From DASSUW01 sp036257565 (GTDB taxonomy: Bacteria; Actinomycetota; Thermoleophilia; Solirubrobacterales; Solirubrobacteraceae), in the NCBI GenBank assembly GCA_036257565.1, contig DATAFH010000035.1:1-64000 (forward strand): a stretch of DNA of 64,000 nucleotides, given 5' to 3'. Positions 39,963 to 47,111 of the stretch are shown piece after piece (position 1 is the first letter of the stretch; every line of letters begins with the position of its first letter). The notes beneath the pieces are model-generated. The model saw nothing but the letters and a program-made list of their open reading frames with translations, was not told the DNA's origin and did no database searches. The translations under genes were made by a program, and so were the position numbers.

Positions 39963-40793
39963 ATGCGGCAGATCGACCTCCGTCACCGGGGCCGGGAGAA
40001 GGTCATCGCGTGCTTCGCGCTCGACGGCGTGCTCGTCGACCCCGGCCCGCAGTCCTGCGAGGCCACGCTGCTCGAGGCGCTCGGCGACGAGCGCCCGCAG
40101 GCCCTGCTGCTGACCCACATCCACTTCGACCACGCGGGCGCGGCTGGCGCGCTGGTGCGGCGCTGGCCGGAGCTCGACGTCTACGTCCACGAGCGGGGCG
40201 CCCCGCACCTGGCCGACCCGGGGCGGCTGGTGGCCAGCGCGGCACGGCTCTACGGGGGAGAGGAGGGGCTGCGCGAGACGTGGGGCGAGGTGGTTCCCGT
40301 GCCCGAGGAGCGGCTCCACGTGCTGCAGGGGGGCGAGCACGTGCGCGGGTTTCGCGTGGAGTACACCCCCGGCCACGCCTCGCATCACGTCGCCTACCTG
40401 CACGAGGCGTCGGGCGTCGCGTTCGTGGGGGACATGGCGGGCGTGCGGATCCCGCCCTACGAGCTGACGCTGGCCCCGACCCCGCCGCCCGACATCGACG
40501 TCGACGCCTGGGAGCGCTCGCTCGAAACGATCGCCGCCTGGGAGCCGGAGACGCTGGCGCTCACGCATTTCGGCACCGCCGACGACCCATCGGTCCAGCT
40601 CGCCGCCGTGCGCGAGGCGCTGCGCTGGCAGGCCGAGGTGGCCGCCTCGCACGACCTGGAGGGCTTCATGGCCGCGCTCCACGAGCGGATCGCCGAGCGG
40701 GCCCCCGAGGAGGTCGACGCCGCCGAGCTGGCGGCGCCGCTCGACCACCTGTATCTCGGCCTCGACCGCTGGCGCAGCAAACAAGCGAGGTAG
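39963..40793 (+). CDS. Metallo-beta-lactamase-fold hydrolase
   Basis: A 276-residue MBL hydrolase. The metal motif THIHFDHAG spans 51-59 (H-x-H-x-D-H), with further ligands in EYTPGHASHHVAYL, VAFVGDMAGVR and LALTHFG. The first strands read IACFALDGVLVDPGPQS, where the glycine-proline turn is typical of glyoxalase-II-like enzymes. This group hydrolyses thioesters and esters, so a role on CoA or glutathione-type thiol esters next to the ethylmalonyl-CoA genes is conceivable but unproven. It is divergent from ecm (33 bp between starts). A near-perfect dyad and clpS follow. Confidence 0.9.
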   Translation: MRQIDLRHRGREKVIACFALDGVLVDPGPQSCEATLLEALGDERPQALLLTHIHFDHAGAAGALVRRWPELDVYVHERGAPHLADPGRLVASAARLYGGEEGLRETWGEVVPVPEERLHVLQGGEHVRGFRVEYTPGHASHHVAYLHEASGVAFVGDMAGVRIPPYELTLAPTPPPDIDVDAWERSLETIAAWEPETLALTHFGTADDPSVQLAAVREALRWQAEVAASHDLEGFMAALHERIAERAPEEVDAAELAAPLDHLYLGLDRWRSKQAR

Positions 40794-40812
40794 GAATGGG
40801 ATATGCGGCCTA

Positions 40813-40836
40813 CTCACACTCGCAAGCTCGTGTGAG
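40813..40836. promoter_or_regulatory. Dyad upstream of clpS
   Basis: CTCACAC at 40813-40819 and GTGTGAG at 40830-40836 are perfect inverted repeats separated by 10 bases. They lie between the MBL-fold stop (40793) and the clpS start (40846). It may be a terminator for the first gene or an operator for clpS. Confidence 0.4.
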
Positions 40837-40845
40837 CGCCTTAGC

Positions 40846-41133
40846 ATGACTGAGACGGTCGAGCTCCCCCGCGTTCGCGACCCCGGCAGCGGGCTGGGCG
40901 GCCACTGGCGCGTGATCGTGCTCAACGACGACCACAACACGTTCGATCACGTCGCCCATACGCTCGCGAAGACGATCCCCGGCGTCACCGTGGACGCGGG
41001 CTACGCGTTCGCCGACACGATCCACAACACTGGTCGCGCGATCGTCTGGTCGGGGATGAAGGAGACCGCGGAGCTGTACTGGGAGCAGCTGCGCGACGCG
41101 GGGCTCACGATGGCCCCGCTCGAACAGGGGTGA
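40846..41133 (+). CDS. clpS: ATP-dependent Clp protease adaptor ClpS
   Basis: A 95-residue adaptor. The core HWRVIVLNDDHNTFDHVAHTLAKTIPGVTVD contains the N-degron-binding pocket signature (VLNDDHNTFDHV, with Asn and Asp for the alpha-amino group), and the later His-containing helix (GYAFADTIHNTGRAIVWSG) contacts ClpC or ClpA. ClpS delivers proteins with bulky hydrophobic N-termini to the Clp protease. No clp ATPase or protease gene is nearby, but in actinomycetes clpS is often separate from clpC. A 24-bp dyad precedes it. The N-terminal about 20 residues (TETVELPRVRDPGSG) are unstructured, as in family members that hand over substrates. Confidence 0.92.
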   Translation: MTETVELPRVRDPGSGLGGHWRVIVLNDDHNTFDHVAHTLAKTIPGVTVDAGYAFADTIHNTGRAIVWSGMKETAELYWEQLRDAGLTMAPLEQG

Positions 41134-41191
41134 TCCGCCCCGCTGAGGGCGCCGTTGAGTCCGCCCGCCGGCTTTGCCAGACTGACTCGGC

Positions 41192-41680
41192 GTGGCTCCG
41201 CCGCCCGATCCGGATGTCCAGGCGATCGCCGATCATCTGCGCGGGGCCGACCTGCTCGACCCCGCGGAGCTTCGCGAGCTCATCCCGTCGCTGCTGATCC
41301 TCGAGGGGATCGCGCTCCGGGAGTCGCCGCCGTTCGACGCGGACGCGATCGCGGCCCTGCGGGCGAGCAACCAGCGCCTGCGCGACTCGGCGGGCGACCC
41401 GGAGGCGGCGGCAGCTGCGGACGACGAGTTCCACCGTCGGCTCACCGCCGGCTGCGACAACGCGCACCTCCTGCGGGTCGTCGACGTCGTGCGACGGGCG
41501 CTCCTCGGCTACGAGCGCCAATACATGCTGTCGCCGGAGCGCATGGCGCGCTCGGTCGGCGAGCACGAGGCGATCGTCGAGGCGCTCGAACGCGGTGACC
41601 ACGGCCTCGCCGCCGAGCGCGTGCGCGAGAACTTCACGAGCGTGATGCCACCGTTGGACTCGCGGCCGCAGCGGCCCTGA
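41192..41680 (+). CDS. Stand-alone FCD (GntR-type effector-binding) domain protein
   Basis: A 162-residue all-helical protein that resembles the C-terminal FCD domain of FadR/GntR regulators: LDPAELRELIPSLLILEGIALR near the start, DEFHRRLTAGCDNAHLL and a final EHEAIVEALERGDHGLAAERVRENF. The Asp and two His residues in these three segments match the usual metal-binding triad (D-x3-H, H, H). The winged helix that should precede it is absent: only about 15 residues lie before the domain. GTG 41192 starts it; upstream there is no continuous frame with an HTH. It could be an effector sensor without DNA binding, or a truncated regulator. Confidence 0.7.
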   Translation: MAPPPDPDVQAIADHLRGADLLDPAELRELIPSLLILEGIALRESPPFDADAIAALRASNQRLRDSAGDPEAAAAADDEFHRRLTAGCDNAHLLRVVDVVRRALLGYERQYMLSPERMARSVGEHEAIVEALERGDHGLAAERVRENFTSVMPPLDSRPQRP

Positions 41681-41683
41681 GCG

Positions 41684-42019
41684 CTAGGCCGAGCGGATCT
41701 CGTCGCCGCGGCGGATGACGCCTCCGCGCACGATGTCGGCGCGGAGGCCGCCGCGGTGGACGAGCCCGCGCAGCACGCCCGGGGCGGTGAGGCGCTGGAG
41801 GACGGCGCACGGCTCGCACCAGCGCCGTCCCACGATCTCCACCTCGCCGATCGCGAAGCGGCGGCCGGCCAGCGCGTTGAGGTCGACGCCGCGGGTCACG
41901 ACGTTGCGCCGCGCGTCGGCCGGGTCGAGGGCGATGCCGCTCTCCGCCGCCAGCGCCTCGAGCGCCTCCGCGGCCAGCGCGCCGTCGGCGCCCGCCGTGC
42001 GCTGTGTGACCTGGCGCAC
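41684..42019 (-). CDS. MOSC-domain protein, N-terminally truncated
   Basis: A 111-residue frame. From AAEALEALAAESGIALDPADARRNVVTRGVDLNALAGRRF onward it matches the C-terminal two thirds of MOSC proteins (molybdenum cofactor sulfurase C-terminal domain), including WCEPCAVLQRL, where the cysteine is the presumed sulfur carrier, and VLRGLVHRGGLRADIV. About 50-60 N-terminal residues expected in the family are absent: the frame upstream of GTG 42019 meets the stop of the previous gene after four codons. Either a truncated gene or a reduced MOSC protein. It is 12 bp downstream of the 42032 gene on the same strand and 3 bp from the convergent FCD gene. Confidence 0.65.
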   Translation of the reverse strand: MRQVTQRTAGADGALAAEALEALAAESGIALDPADARRNVVTRGVDLNALAGRRFAIGEVEIVGRRWCEPCAVLQRLTAPGVLRGLVHRGGLRADIVRGGVIRRGDEIRSA

Positions 42020-42031
42020 GCCAGGACCGGC

Positions 42032-42349
42032 TCAGCCGACGTGGTTGGGCTCGACCGCGCCCGAGGCCACGCGGTCGAACCACGTGTAGACGATCGGGAC
42101 CGTGAACCAGCCGGTGTGGTCGGCCCTCCAGGTGTTGAACTCCGGCCCGTACCAGTAGGCCTCGAAGTCGGCCTTGCGCTCGAAGTGGCCGAACTGCCAG
42201 AAGCGGTAGCGGTCGTCGTTGGAGCGCATGACCTCGAAGTCGGTCGCGCCGTAGCGCAGCGCGACCGGGGCGATCTCGCGCATCGCCTGCTCGAACTGGT
42301 CGCCCCGGAACACGGTCGAGTACCAGGGGATGTTCACGACGCCGGCCAT
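42032..42349 (-). CDS. Small alpha/beta (NIPSNAP/ABM-like) protein next to ccr
   Basis: A 105-residue protein with no recognised enzyme motif. It starts MAGVVNIPWYSTVFRGDQFEQAMREIAPVAL, contains YRFWQFGHFERKADFEAYWYG and ends VPIVYTWFDRVASGA. The strand-helix-strand layout with aromatic residues resembles small dimeric ferredoxin-fold proteins, but this is only a fold guess. The ATG at 42349 overlaps the ccr stop codon by one base (TGATG), so translation is coupled to ccr. This tight coupling suggests a role in the same pathway, perhaps as an accessory or regulatory factor of Ccr. Confidence 0.7.
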   Translation of the reverse strand: MAGVVNIPWYSTVFRGDQFEQAMREIAPVALRYGATDFEVMRSNDDRYRFWQFGHFERKADFEAYWYGPEFNTWRADHTGWFTVPIVYTWFDRVASGAVEPNHVG

Positions 42350-43542
42350 CAGGCTCCCACCTCCGCCCGGATCGCGCCGGGTCCGTCCGCGGTCTTCCCG
42401 AGCCCCTCGGACTCCGCGCCCACGAGGATCGCGATCTTTCCGAGGTGCTGGTTCTCCTTCATCATCTGGTGTGCCTCGGCGACCCGGTCGAAGCCGAGCG
42501 TCCTCCAGAGTACGGGACGGACGGCCCCGGACTCGATCAGCTCGTTAGCCCTGTGGCACTCGTACGCGTTCGCGAAATGGGAGCCGACGATCCGCTTCTG
42601 CTTCATCCACAGGTAGCGGACGTCGAAATCGAGGTTGTAGCCGGTTGTCCCGGCGCAGATCACGACGCTGCCGAAGGGCTTGACGGCGAGCACCGAGGTC
42701 GGGAACGTCGCCCGGCCCACGTGCTCGAACACGATGTCCGGCGCGCCGCCGAGCTTCTCCTCGACGAGCCGGCAGAAGCGCCGCGACTCCTTGAAGCGGG
42801 CGCGCTCCTCGTCGAGCGTCTCGCCGCCGCGCCGCATCATGCCCGCGAACTGGTTGCGGTCGATCACGTCGCAGGCGCCGAGCTCGCGGCACAGGTCGGC
42901 CTTCTCCTCGGAGGAGACGACGCCGACCGCGTCCGCGCCGGCCAGCCGGCAGAGCTGGAGCGCGAATACGCCGAGGCCGCCGGCGGCGCCCCACACGAGC
43001 ACGCGGTGGCCGGCCTGCAGCTCGACCTGCCTGACCAGCATCCGGTACGCGGTGAAGTACGTGAGGCCGTAGGAGGCGGCCTCCTCCCAGGTCAGCGCGG
43101 CCGGCTTGGGAAGCAGCTGCTGGGCCTGCACCTTGCAGAACTCGGCGAACGAGCCCCAGGTCGTCTCGTAGCCCCAGATCCGCTGCGAGGGCGCGGCCAT
43201 CGGGTCGAGGCCGTGGACCTCGGGATCCTCGTAGGACGCCTGGTTGCAGTGGACGACGACCTCGTCGCCGGGCTTCCAGCGCGTGACGCCGGGCCCGACG
43301 CTCGCGACGATCCCGGAGGCGTCGGAGCCCCCGATGTGGTGGTCTTCGGCGTGGTAGCGGAAGACCGAGACGGGCTCGCCCATCGCCGCCCACACGTTGT
43401 TGTAGTTCACGCCGGCGGCCATCACGCGCACGATGACCTCCATGGCACCGGGCTCCGGCACCTCCATCTGCTCGATCTGGAAGGCGTCCCGCGGCTCGCC
43501 GAAGCGGTCCTCGCGGATGACCCAGGCGTTCATGGTGCTCAT
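42349..43542 (-). CDS. ccr: Crotonyl-CoA carboxylase/reductase
   Basis: A 397-residue medium-chain-dehydrogenase-type enzyme. It starts STMNAWVIREDRFGEPRDAF, followed by GVNYNNVWAAMGEPVSVF, IGGSDASGIVASVGPGV, HCNQASYEDPEVHGLDPM, IWGYETTWGSFAEFCKVQAQQLLPKP, GLTYFTAYRM and the NADPH loop VWGAAGGLGVFALQL; near the end come FEHVG and IVGSHFANAYE. These segments match crotonyl-CoA carboxylase/reductase and not simple alcohol dehydrogenases. It reductively carboxylates crotonyl-CoA to ethylmalonyl-CoA with NADPH and CO2, the key step of the ethylmalonyl-CoA pathway; it can also supply extender units. ATG 43542 is 7 nt after TAGGGT, so leaderless. Confidence 0.95.
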   Translation of the reverse strand: MSTMNAWVIREDRFGEPRDAFQIEQMEVPEPGAMEVIVRVMAAGVNYNNVWAAMGEPVSVFRYHAEDHHIGGSDASGIVASVGPGVTRWKPGDEVVVHCNQASYEDPEVHGLDPMAAPSQRIWGYETTWGSFAEFCKVQAQQLLPKPAALTWEEAASYGLTYFTAYRMLVRQVELQAGHRVLVWGAAGGLGVFALQLCRLAGADAVGVVSSEEKADLCRELGACDVIDRNQFAGMMRRGGETLDEERARFKESRRFCRLVEEKLGGAPDIVFEHVGRATFPTSVLAVKPFGSVVICAGTTGYNLDFDVRYLWMKQKRIVGSHFANAYECHRANELIESGAVRPVLWRTLGFDRVAEAHQMMKENQHLGKIAILVGAESEGLGKTADGPGAIRAEVGA

Positions 43543-43549
43543 CGCCGAG

Positions 43550-43555
43550 ACCCTA
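43550..43555 (-). promoter_or_regulatory. -10 element of the leaderless ccr gene
   Basis: TAGGGT on the minus strand (43555 to 43550), 7 nt, then ATG 43542. An overlapping TATAGG reading is also possible. Confidence 0.5.
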
Positions 43556-43563
43556 TATCGCGA

Positions 43564-44508
43564 TCAGAACCAGTCGTGCCGCTTCACCCACAGCACGGCG
43601 GCGAGCAGCGCCGTCGGTACGACGAGGCCGCCGACGCCGAAGATGAGGAAGTCACGCTCGGACCGCACCTGGTCGACCAACCACGCGAAGTTCTGGCCGA
43701 AAAAGCCGGTGACGAGCGTCCATACGACGAAGAACGTCGCCACCACGCTGAGACGCGTCGCCGTCCGGTTCAGGCGCTCGGCGCTGGCGTTGAAGTAGGT
43801 CGACGTGAGCGCGGTGAGGTCGTCGTTCTGGCGGGTGAACTCGGAGACGAGCTGGGCGAGGTGGTCGCCGACGTCGCGCAGGTACTCGCGCGTGCCGCGG
43901 CTCAGCGCGGCGAGGTGCATGATCTCGGTGCTGGTGGTGTGGAATTGGTCGCGCTGGGGGACGAGCAGGCGCAGCAGCTCGTGGATCGCCTGCTTGAGGC
44001 GATAGATGTGGCGCAGGTGCTCGCGCCGCGGGCGGTCGAGCACCTCGCCCTCGAGGTCGTCGATCAGCTCCTCGAAGCGGTCGACGGCCGGGTAGAAGGC
44101 GTCGGTCAGCGTGTCGAAGATGCGGTAGACGAGGTAGTCCTCCTCCTGGGTCGTCGCGGGAGCGAGCTGGACGTGGAGCTCGGCAAGATGGGGGAGCGGG
44201 ATCTGGTGGACGGTCACGATCCACTGGCCCGACACGTAGACGTGCACCTCGACCGGCGTATGGACCGGGGCGCCCGGGTCGCGGTGCACGGTGTAGAAGA
44301 CCACGAGCACGTGGTTCTCGTACGCGTCCACCTTCGGGCGCTGGCCGAACTCGCGCGTGTCCTCCATCGCCATGGGGTGCAGGCCGATTGCGCCCTGCAG
44401 CGCGTCGAGCTCGTGCGGCGACGGTGACTCGAGGTCGAGCCAGAAGAACTCGTCGCGCTCGAGGTGCTCGGCGATCCGCCCGTCGTCGACGGCGGTCAGG
44501 ACATCCAC
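43564..44508 (-). CDS. CorA-like magnesium/divalent-cation transporter, GQN variant
   Basis: A 314-residue CorA-family protein. A cytoplasmic alpha/beta domain (residues about 1-130) precedes a long helical stalk and two C-terminal transmembrane helices: RLSVVATFFVVWTLVTGFF and FLIFGVGGLVVPTALLAAVLWV. The segment after TM1 reads GFFGQNF where classical CorA has YGMNF, so Met is replaced by Gln in the selectivity loop; this variant is widespread in actinomycetes, and its ion preference is not known to me. GTG 44508 is 8 nt after TAGCCT, whose TAG is the stop of the upstream sulfotransferase gene. The gap to ccr is 21 bp, all on the minus strand. Confidence 0.85.
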   Translation of the reverse strand: MDVLTAVDDGRIAEHLERDEFFWLDLESPSPHELDALQGAIGLHPMAMEDTREFGQRPKVDAYENHVLVVFYTVHRDPGAPVHTPVEVHVYVSGQWIVTVHQIPLPHLAELHVQLAPATTQEEDYLVYRIFDTLTDAFYPAVDRFEELIDDLEGEVLDRPRREHLRHIYRLKQAIHELLRLLVPQRDQFHTTSTEIMHLAALSRGTREYLRDVGDHLAQLVSEFTRQNDDLTALTSTYFNASAERLNRTATRLSVVATFFVVWTLVTGFFGQNFAWLVDQVRSERDFLIFGVGGLVVPTALLAAVLWVKRHDWF

Positions 44509-44516
44509 GGGACGGA

Positions 44517-44522
44517 AGGCTA
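44517..44522 (-). promoter_or_regulatory. -10 element of corA-like gene, includes the previous stop codon
   Basis: TAGCCT on the minus strand (44522 to 44517), 8 nt, then GTG 44508. The first three bases are the TAG stop of the sulfotransferase gene, so promoter and stop codon overlap. Confidence 0.45.
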
Positions 44523-45302
44523 CGCGGGGTCCTTGACGGCCTGGCGGTCCTGCTCGTACCGGGCCACCCAGTCGTCGCTGAGGCCGTCCGACTGGCGGCC
44601 CATGGGCGGGGCAAATTCTCCGGTCGCGCCGTCGACGCCGATGTGGGCCAGCGCACGGGCGAGCGTGCCGGGCAGGTCGGCGACCATCTCGGCGTAGCGG
44701 ATCTCGAGCATGGCGAAGCCGTTGGCGGCGAAGAACCTGTCCCAGGCAGCGTCGTCGGCCTCCAGGCTGCCGGCCAGGTAGCGGATCGCGGCGTAGGAGT
44801 AGCACGGCTCGCGCTCGTCGGCCTCGGCGCGCCAGGACTGCGTCTGCATGGCGCGCCAGAGCGAGACCGCCTGCCGCACCGGGTCCTCGCGCCGGACCCA
44901 CAGGTAGCGAGGGTCGCCGAACAGCTCGGCCGCCGCCTGGACGGGCGAGGCGACGTTGAGGCGGGTGGCGAGATCGACCAGGTGCGCCCACATGAGCTTG
45001 GCGCCGAACACGCCGTTCGGCGTGGTGCCCTGCTCGCGGACGCGGTCCAGATGCGACGAGAACGACGTGCCCCGGACGTCCGAGTACTCCGGGATGCGCG
45101 GCCGGGCGCCCTCCACGAGGCGGTGTGCCTCGGCGTCGTCGAGGCCGGCGAGGTAGTCCTCAGGCGCACGCGGGATGCCGGTTGCCGGGAGGGCCTCGAA
45201 GTACTCCTCGGGCCGGCCGGCGCGACCGGTGGCCTTGAGCGTCTCGCACAGCAGCGTGCTGCCGCTCCGCGGGGTGGCGCAGGCGAGGTAGGTGAGCGTC
45301 AC
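44520..45302 (-). CDS. Stf0-type sulfotransferase
   Basis: A 260-residue sulfotransferase. The 5'-phosphosulfate loop is at the very start: TYLACATPRSGSTLLCETL. Further segments are GTPNGVFGAKLMW-like (TPNGVFGAKLMWAH), PRYLWVRREDPVRQAVSLW (3'-phosphate site) and AMLEIRYAEMVADLPGTL. Stf0 proteins transfer sulfate from PAPS, best known for trehalose 2-sulfation in mycobacteria. GTG 45302 lies 7 nt after TAACTT, so leaderless. The acceptor may be a sugar or lipid, unknown. It is 38 bp from cysH on the same strand, so sulfate reduction and transfer genes are neighbours, although cysH makes sulfite and not PAPS. Confidence 0.87.
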   Translation of the reverse strand: MTLTYLACATPRSGSTLLCETLKATGRAGRPEEYFEALPATGIPRAPEDYLAGLDDAEAHRLVEGARPRIPEYSDVRGTSFSSHLDRVREQGTTPNGVFGAKLMWAHLVDLATRLNVASPVQAAAELFGDPRYLWVRREDPVRQAVSLWRAMQTQSWRAEADEREPCYSYAAIRYLAGSLEADDAAWDRFFAANGFAMLEIRYAEMVADLPGTLARALAHIGVDGATGEFAPPMGRQSDGLSDDWVARYEQDRQAVKDPA

Positions 45303-45309
45303 CCCACGA

Positions 45310-45315
45310 AAGTTA
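45310..45315 (-). promoter_or_regulatory. -10 element of the leaderless sulfotransferase gene
   Basis: TAACTT on the minus strand (45315 to 45310), 7 nt, then GTG 45302. Confidence 0.45.
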
Positions 45316-45340
45316 CCCAACTTGATCGGAGTGATGAACT

Positions 45341-46012
45341 TCAGCCGTGCAGGCCGCACTCGCTCTTGGCGGTGCCGGCCCAGCGGCCGTCGCGCCCGGC
45401 GCCCGGCTTGGTGCAGTGGGTGCAGCCGATCGACGCATAGCCCTGATCGTGGAGCGGGTTGTACGGGAGCTCGTGGCGGGTGATGTAGTCCCACACGTCG
45501 GCCTCGGACCAGTCCGCGAGCGGGTTCGCCTTCCACTTCTCGTGCTTGGCGTCCCACGCGAGCTTCTGGGTGCCGGCACGGGCGACCGACTGGTCGCGGC
45601 GCACGCCGGAGATCCACGCGTCGACGTCCTCGAGCGCACGCACGAGCGGCTTGACCTTGCGCAGGTCGCAGCACTTGTCGGGCTCGCGGGCCCACAGCCG
45701 GTCGCCGTACAGGGCGGCCTGGCGGCCGAGGCTCGGTCCCTGGTGCACCTGGATCTCGATCCCGTACCGCCCCTCGATGCGCTGCCACGTCTCGTAGGTC
45801 TCAGGGAACAGGACGTGGGTGTCGAGCGTGAAGACCCGCGCGTCCGGCGCGATCTGGAGGAGCAGATCGAGCACGACCACGGACTCCTTCTGGAACGAGC
45901 ACGCAACGGCCAGACGCGGGTGGAACCGGTCCACCACGTACTCGAGGACGCCCGAGGCGTCGAGCGGCTCGAGGTCCGGCCGGAGCTTCGTCCTGGCGAG
46001 GGTCCCGCTCAT
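45341..46012 (-). CDS. cysH: Assimilatory adenylyl-sulfate (APS) reductase, CysH family
   Basis: A 223-residue enzyme of sulfate assimilation. The PP-loop is VACSFQKES (37-44), LDTHVLFPETYETW is in the substrate site, and the C-terminal catalytic cysteine is in SECGLHG (Cys219). Cysteines 114-115 (DKCCDLRKV) and 197/200 (CTHC) form the four ligands of a 4Fe-4S cluster, which marks enzymes that use APS directly rather than PAPS. It reduces APS to sulfite. It starts at ATG 46012; TATATT lies 10 nt upstream. A promoter-like region with TTGACA and a GC palindrome separates it from the divergent HtrA gene. Confidence 0.93.
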   Translation of the reverse strand: MSGTLARTKLRPDLEPLDASGVLEYVVDRFHPRLAVACSFQKESVVVLDLLLQIAPDARVFTLDTHVLFPETYETWQRIEGRYGIEIQVHQGPSLGRQAALYGDRLWAREPDKCCDLRKVKPLVRALEDVDAWISGVRRDQSVARAGTQKLAWDAKHEKWKANPLADWSEADVWDYITRHELPYNPLHDQGYASIGCTHCTKPGAGRDGRWAGTAKSECGLHG

Positions 46013-46046
46013 CCGTACCGCAAATATACAAAACCCGACCCGGTTA

Positions 46047-46080
46047 TTGACATTTGTGGCGGCGGAGGGGTCGCTAGCAT
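46047..46080 (+). promoter_or_regulatory. Promoter of the leaderless HtrA-like gene
   Basis: TAGCAT at 46075-46080 lies 7 nt before GTG 46088. A perfect -35 hexamer TTGACA is at 46047-46052, but the 22-nt spacer is longer than the standard 16-19, so the -10 alone is the more convincing part. Confidence 0.45.
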
Positions 46081-46087
46081 CCTGCAA

Positions 46088-47062
46088 GTGACTCGTCTCG
46101 ACGACCGTCCGTCCGCGCCCGGCTCGGTCCCCGGCGACGCGGAGGCGCTGGATGCCTACTCGCGCGTCGTGACCCACGTGGCCGAGACGCTCGGTCCCTC
46201 GGTGGCGAACCTGCGCATCTTCAGCCGTCGCCGCGGGAGTGCCGGCGGTGGCTCGGGGGTCGTGATCACGCCCGACGGGTTCCTGCTCACGAGCGCCCAC
46301 GTGGTGGCCGGCACCGGGGCTCGGGTGCGTGCCTCGTTCGTCGACGGCTCCGACCTGCAGGCCACCGTGGTCGGTGCCGACCCGCTGTCCGACCTCGCGG
46401 TGCTCCGGGCAGAGTCTGCACGCCTCCATCCGGCCGAGCTGGGGGACGCGGCGACCCTGCGGGTCGGGCAGCTGGTGGTCGCGATCGGGAACCCGCACGG
46501 CTACGCGGGGTCGGTGACCGCGGGCGTCGTCTCGGCGCTCGGCCGCTCGCTGCCGGCCCGCGCCGGCGGGGCGACGCGGATCATCGACGACGTGATCCAG
46601 ACCGACGCGGCGCTGAACCCGGGCAACTCGGGCGGCGCGCTCGTCGACGGTCGTGGGCGGGTCGTCGCCATCAACACCGCGGTCGCGGGCGTCGGGCTCG
46701 GCCTGGCGGTGCCGGTGAATGCGACGACTCGCCGGATCGTGTCCGCGCTGATGAAGGACGGGCGCGTGCGCCGCGCCTGGATCGGCATCGCCGGCGGGGC
46801 GCGGCCGCTGCCGCCGCGGGTCGCGGCGACGCTCGGCCGTGACCGCGCGATCGAGGTCGTCGAGGTTGTGGGCGGTTCGCCCGCCGCGGCCGCCGGCCTC
46901 CGGGCCGAGGACCTGATCGTCGCCGTCGACGGTCTCCCGGTTCGCGGCGTCGACGACCTCCAGCGGCTCATGACCGAGGAGCGGATCGGCGCCCGCTGCG
47001 CGCTCGAGGTCGTTCGCGAGGGCCGCGCCGAAACCGTCGCGCTCACCCCGCGCGAGCTCTGA
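46088..47062 (+). CDS. HtrA/DegP-like serine protease with PDZ domain
   Basis: A 324-residue protease. The trypsin-fold triad is His71 (LTSAHVVAG), Asp102 (PLSDLAVL) and Ser181 (NPGNSGGAL), with GSGVVITPDGF before it. A PDZ domain occupies about 225-320 (AIEVVEVVGGSPAAAAGLRAEDLIVAVDG). Unlike most actinobacterial HtrA proteins it has no N-terminal membrane anchor or signal peptide: the residues before the protease domain are polar (DDRPSAPGSVPGDAEALDAY). So it is probably cytoplasmic or released by another route. GTG 46088 is 7 nt after TAGCAT. Substrates are misfolded or specific target proteins, unknown. Confidence 0.9.
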   Translation: MTRLDDRPSAPGSVPGDAEALDAYSRVVTHVAETLGPSVANLRIFSRRRGSAGGGSGVVITPDGFLLTSAHVVAGTGARVRASFVDGSDLQATVVGADPLSDLAVLRAESARLHPAELGDAATLRVGQLVVAIGNPHGYAGSVTAGVVSALGRSLPARAGGATRIIDDVIQTDAALNPGNSGGALVDGRGRVVAINTAVAGVGLGLAVPVNATTRRIVSALMKDGRVRRAWIGIAGGARPLPPRVAATLGRDRAIEVVEVVGGSPAAAAGLRAEDLIVAVDGLPVRGVDDLQRLMTEERIGARCALEVVREGRAETVALTPREL

Positions 47063-47111
47063 CTGCCAAGATCTTTACGGCCTCGTGAGGGTGCCGTCGG
47101 AAACTCGGCCC

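Noticed and set aside
42349..43542. Calling Ccr a generic zinc-type alcohol dehydrogenase or quinone reductase
   Set aside because: The full set of Ccr segments (for example HCNQASYEDPEVHGLDPM and IVGSHFANAYE) is present and the length fits.
46047..46080. A standard -35/-10 promoter for the HtrA gene
   Set aside because: The TTGACA to TAGCAT spacer is 22 nt, longer than normal; only the -10 part is relied on.
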